Below are positions 63,360-64,000 of a DNA stretch of 64,000 nt, piece by piece. A model generated the notes under the pieces. The model did not search any database and was not told where the DNA came from. It worked only from the letters and a program-made list of their open reading frames with translations. This stretch comes from Actinernus sp. WN-2022 (taxonomy: Eukaryota; Cnidaria; Anthozoa; Actiniaria; Actinernidae), in contig JAOWCC010001501.1 of assembly GCA_030867875.1 (NCBI GenBank), positions 17,823,524 through 17,887,523 of the forward strand, read 5' to 3'. Within the stretch, counting starts at the first letter, position 1. Every line of letters starts with the position of its first letter. The position numbers and the translations under genes are program-made.

Positions 63360-63622
63360 ACCTACGTAAAGTACCTACGAAAAACAATTTCGACTTTTAG
63401 TGGTTTCACACGTATTTTACCACGTGAAACTTCTAACACTATGCTACTATTTGATCTTAAAGAATAACGCCCTTGTACTCTAATAATAAGCAAATCTCTA
63501 ATATAGTCCGGGGCCAGTCCATGTAGTGCTTTAAAAGTAAGGAGTACAATTTTAAAATTCATTCTAAATTTGACGGGCAGCCAGTGCAGCTCATATAAAA
63601 TAGGCGTAATGTGATCATATAT
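63360..63622 (-). pseudogene. LINE reverse-transcriptase C-terminal fragment
   Basis: One open minus frame reads DHITPILYELHWLPVKFRMN, FKIVLLTFKALHGLAPDYIR, DLL...YSLRSNSS and ends at TAG (63364-63362). H-I-T-P-x-L-x-x-LHWLPV-x-x-R and FKAL-GLAP-YI are hallmark CR1/L2-type residues. Truncated at both the 5' side and before the LWN motif, but unbroken in frame, so the insertion is probably younger than the other LINE tails here. Confidence 0.7.
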
Positions 63623-63722
63623 TTACATATTATAATTACTCTCATGCATACTATTTAATATTATGTATGTAAAAAATAGCTGTCCATCATTGCATAGATT
63701 AGCCACGCTATATTGGCAATAT

Positions 63723-63886
63723 GCCCTTTGCAGCAAACAGTCACGTGATGATATAATACTTCATTAATGAATGAATTGAGCTCGTGATCCCCATGGGAAA
63801 GGCGTTGCCATGGATGCTGGAGAGCAAGCTATCTTTAAAAACGCAGTTTTAGAAAGATCGACAATCGATTGTAGGTGGAAAATTTA
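63723..63886. mobile_element. MITE with CACGTG-containing termini, copy 2, truncated
   Basis: Inverse match to 6340-6503: GCCCTTTGCAGC...CAGTCACGTGATGATATAAT and GAGCTCGTGATCCCCATGGG, TTGCCATGGATGCTGGAGAG, CAATCGATTGTAGGTGGAAA. The other terminus is missing. Confidence 0.7.
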
Positions 63887-64000
63887 CGAGGCCCTGTTAG
63901 GGGGGGTCTGAATAATCCGTAATCCTGCGTAAATTCTGGAAATAATCCGTATCCTTATTTTATAAACGCCAACTATCCGTAAGTCATCGATGTGACAATA
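63887..64000. other. Unassigned right edge
   Basis: Contains AATAATCCGTAATCC and AATAATCCGTATCC words, which may begin another repeat that runs out of the window. Confidence 0.3.

Overview
This is an AT-rich animal genomic window with intron-containing genes, GT/AG splice sites, no operons and very dense transposon debris. The frequent word ACATGTA, the repeat types and the gene content suggest a marine invertebrate, probably an anthozoan cnidarian such as a coral. The species is an inference; the animal origin is well supported.

One conserved gene dominates. On the minus strand, eleven small exons between 62714 and 8479 splice in consistent phase into a ~298-residue FAM76A/B homologue: paired CxxC zinc motifs, a poly-His tract and a C-terminal coiled coil. 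Most exons are 59-165 nt, so an open-reading-frame scan misses the gene; it spans 54 kb because its introns (up to 18 kb) are filled with mobile elements. Other candidate genes are a terminal FGF-like exon at the left edge (1202-1456, +), a small two-exon gene antisense inside FAM76 intron 3 (53161-54251, +), and three orphan exon candidates (8291-8366 -, 9597-9721 +, 60953-61070 +).

Left part (1-8.3 kb): the FGF-like exon, then inverted-repeat elements, including a 509-bp one with a 6-bp target duplication. FAM76 introns 7-10 (8.5-16.3 kb) hold palindromic MITEs and two converging LINE tails. Intron 6 (16.5-23.3 kb) carries a multiply frameshifted ~2.8 kb pseudogene with EEADTR and DTD acidic motifs, flanked by inverted repeats. 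Intron 4 (24.7-42.9 kb) holds a TA-flanked 2.3 kb element, a TTAA-flanked 531-bp element that splits a tandem repeat, and a 10.2 kb TTAA-flanked element. That last element contains a decayed tyrosine-recombinase (DIRS/PAT/Ngaro-like) retrotransposon whose flanking direct repeats carry a tRNA-Thr-like sequence.

Intron 3 (42.9-55.8 kb) contains two 5 kb units bounded by inverted termini, each with tandem arrays lying inside its ends (44466-49494 and 50788-55729). Introns 1-2 (55.9-62.6 kb) hold a MITE with a 5-bp target duplication and a 1.55 kb TTAA element. Upstream of the FAM76 start are foldback repeats, a LINE tail and an inverted partner of a MITE found near 6.4 kb.

All calls come from reading the sequence. 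Family names rest on recalled motifs and were not checked against a database.
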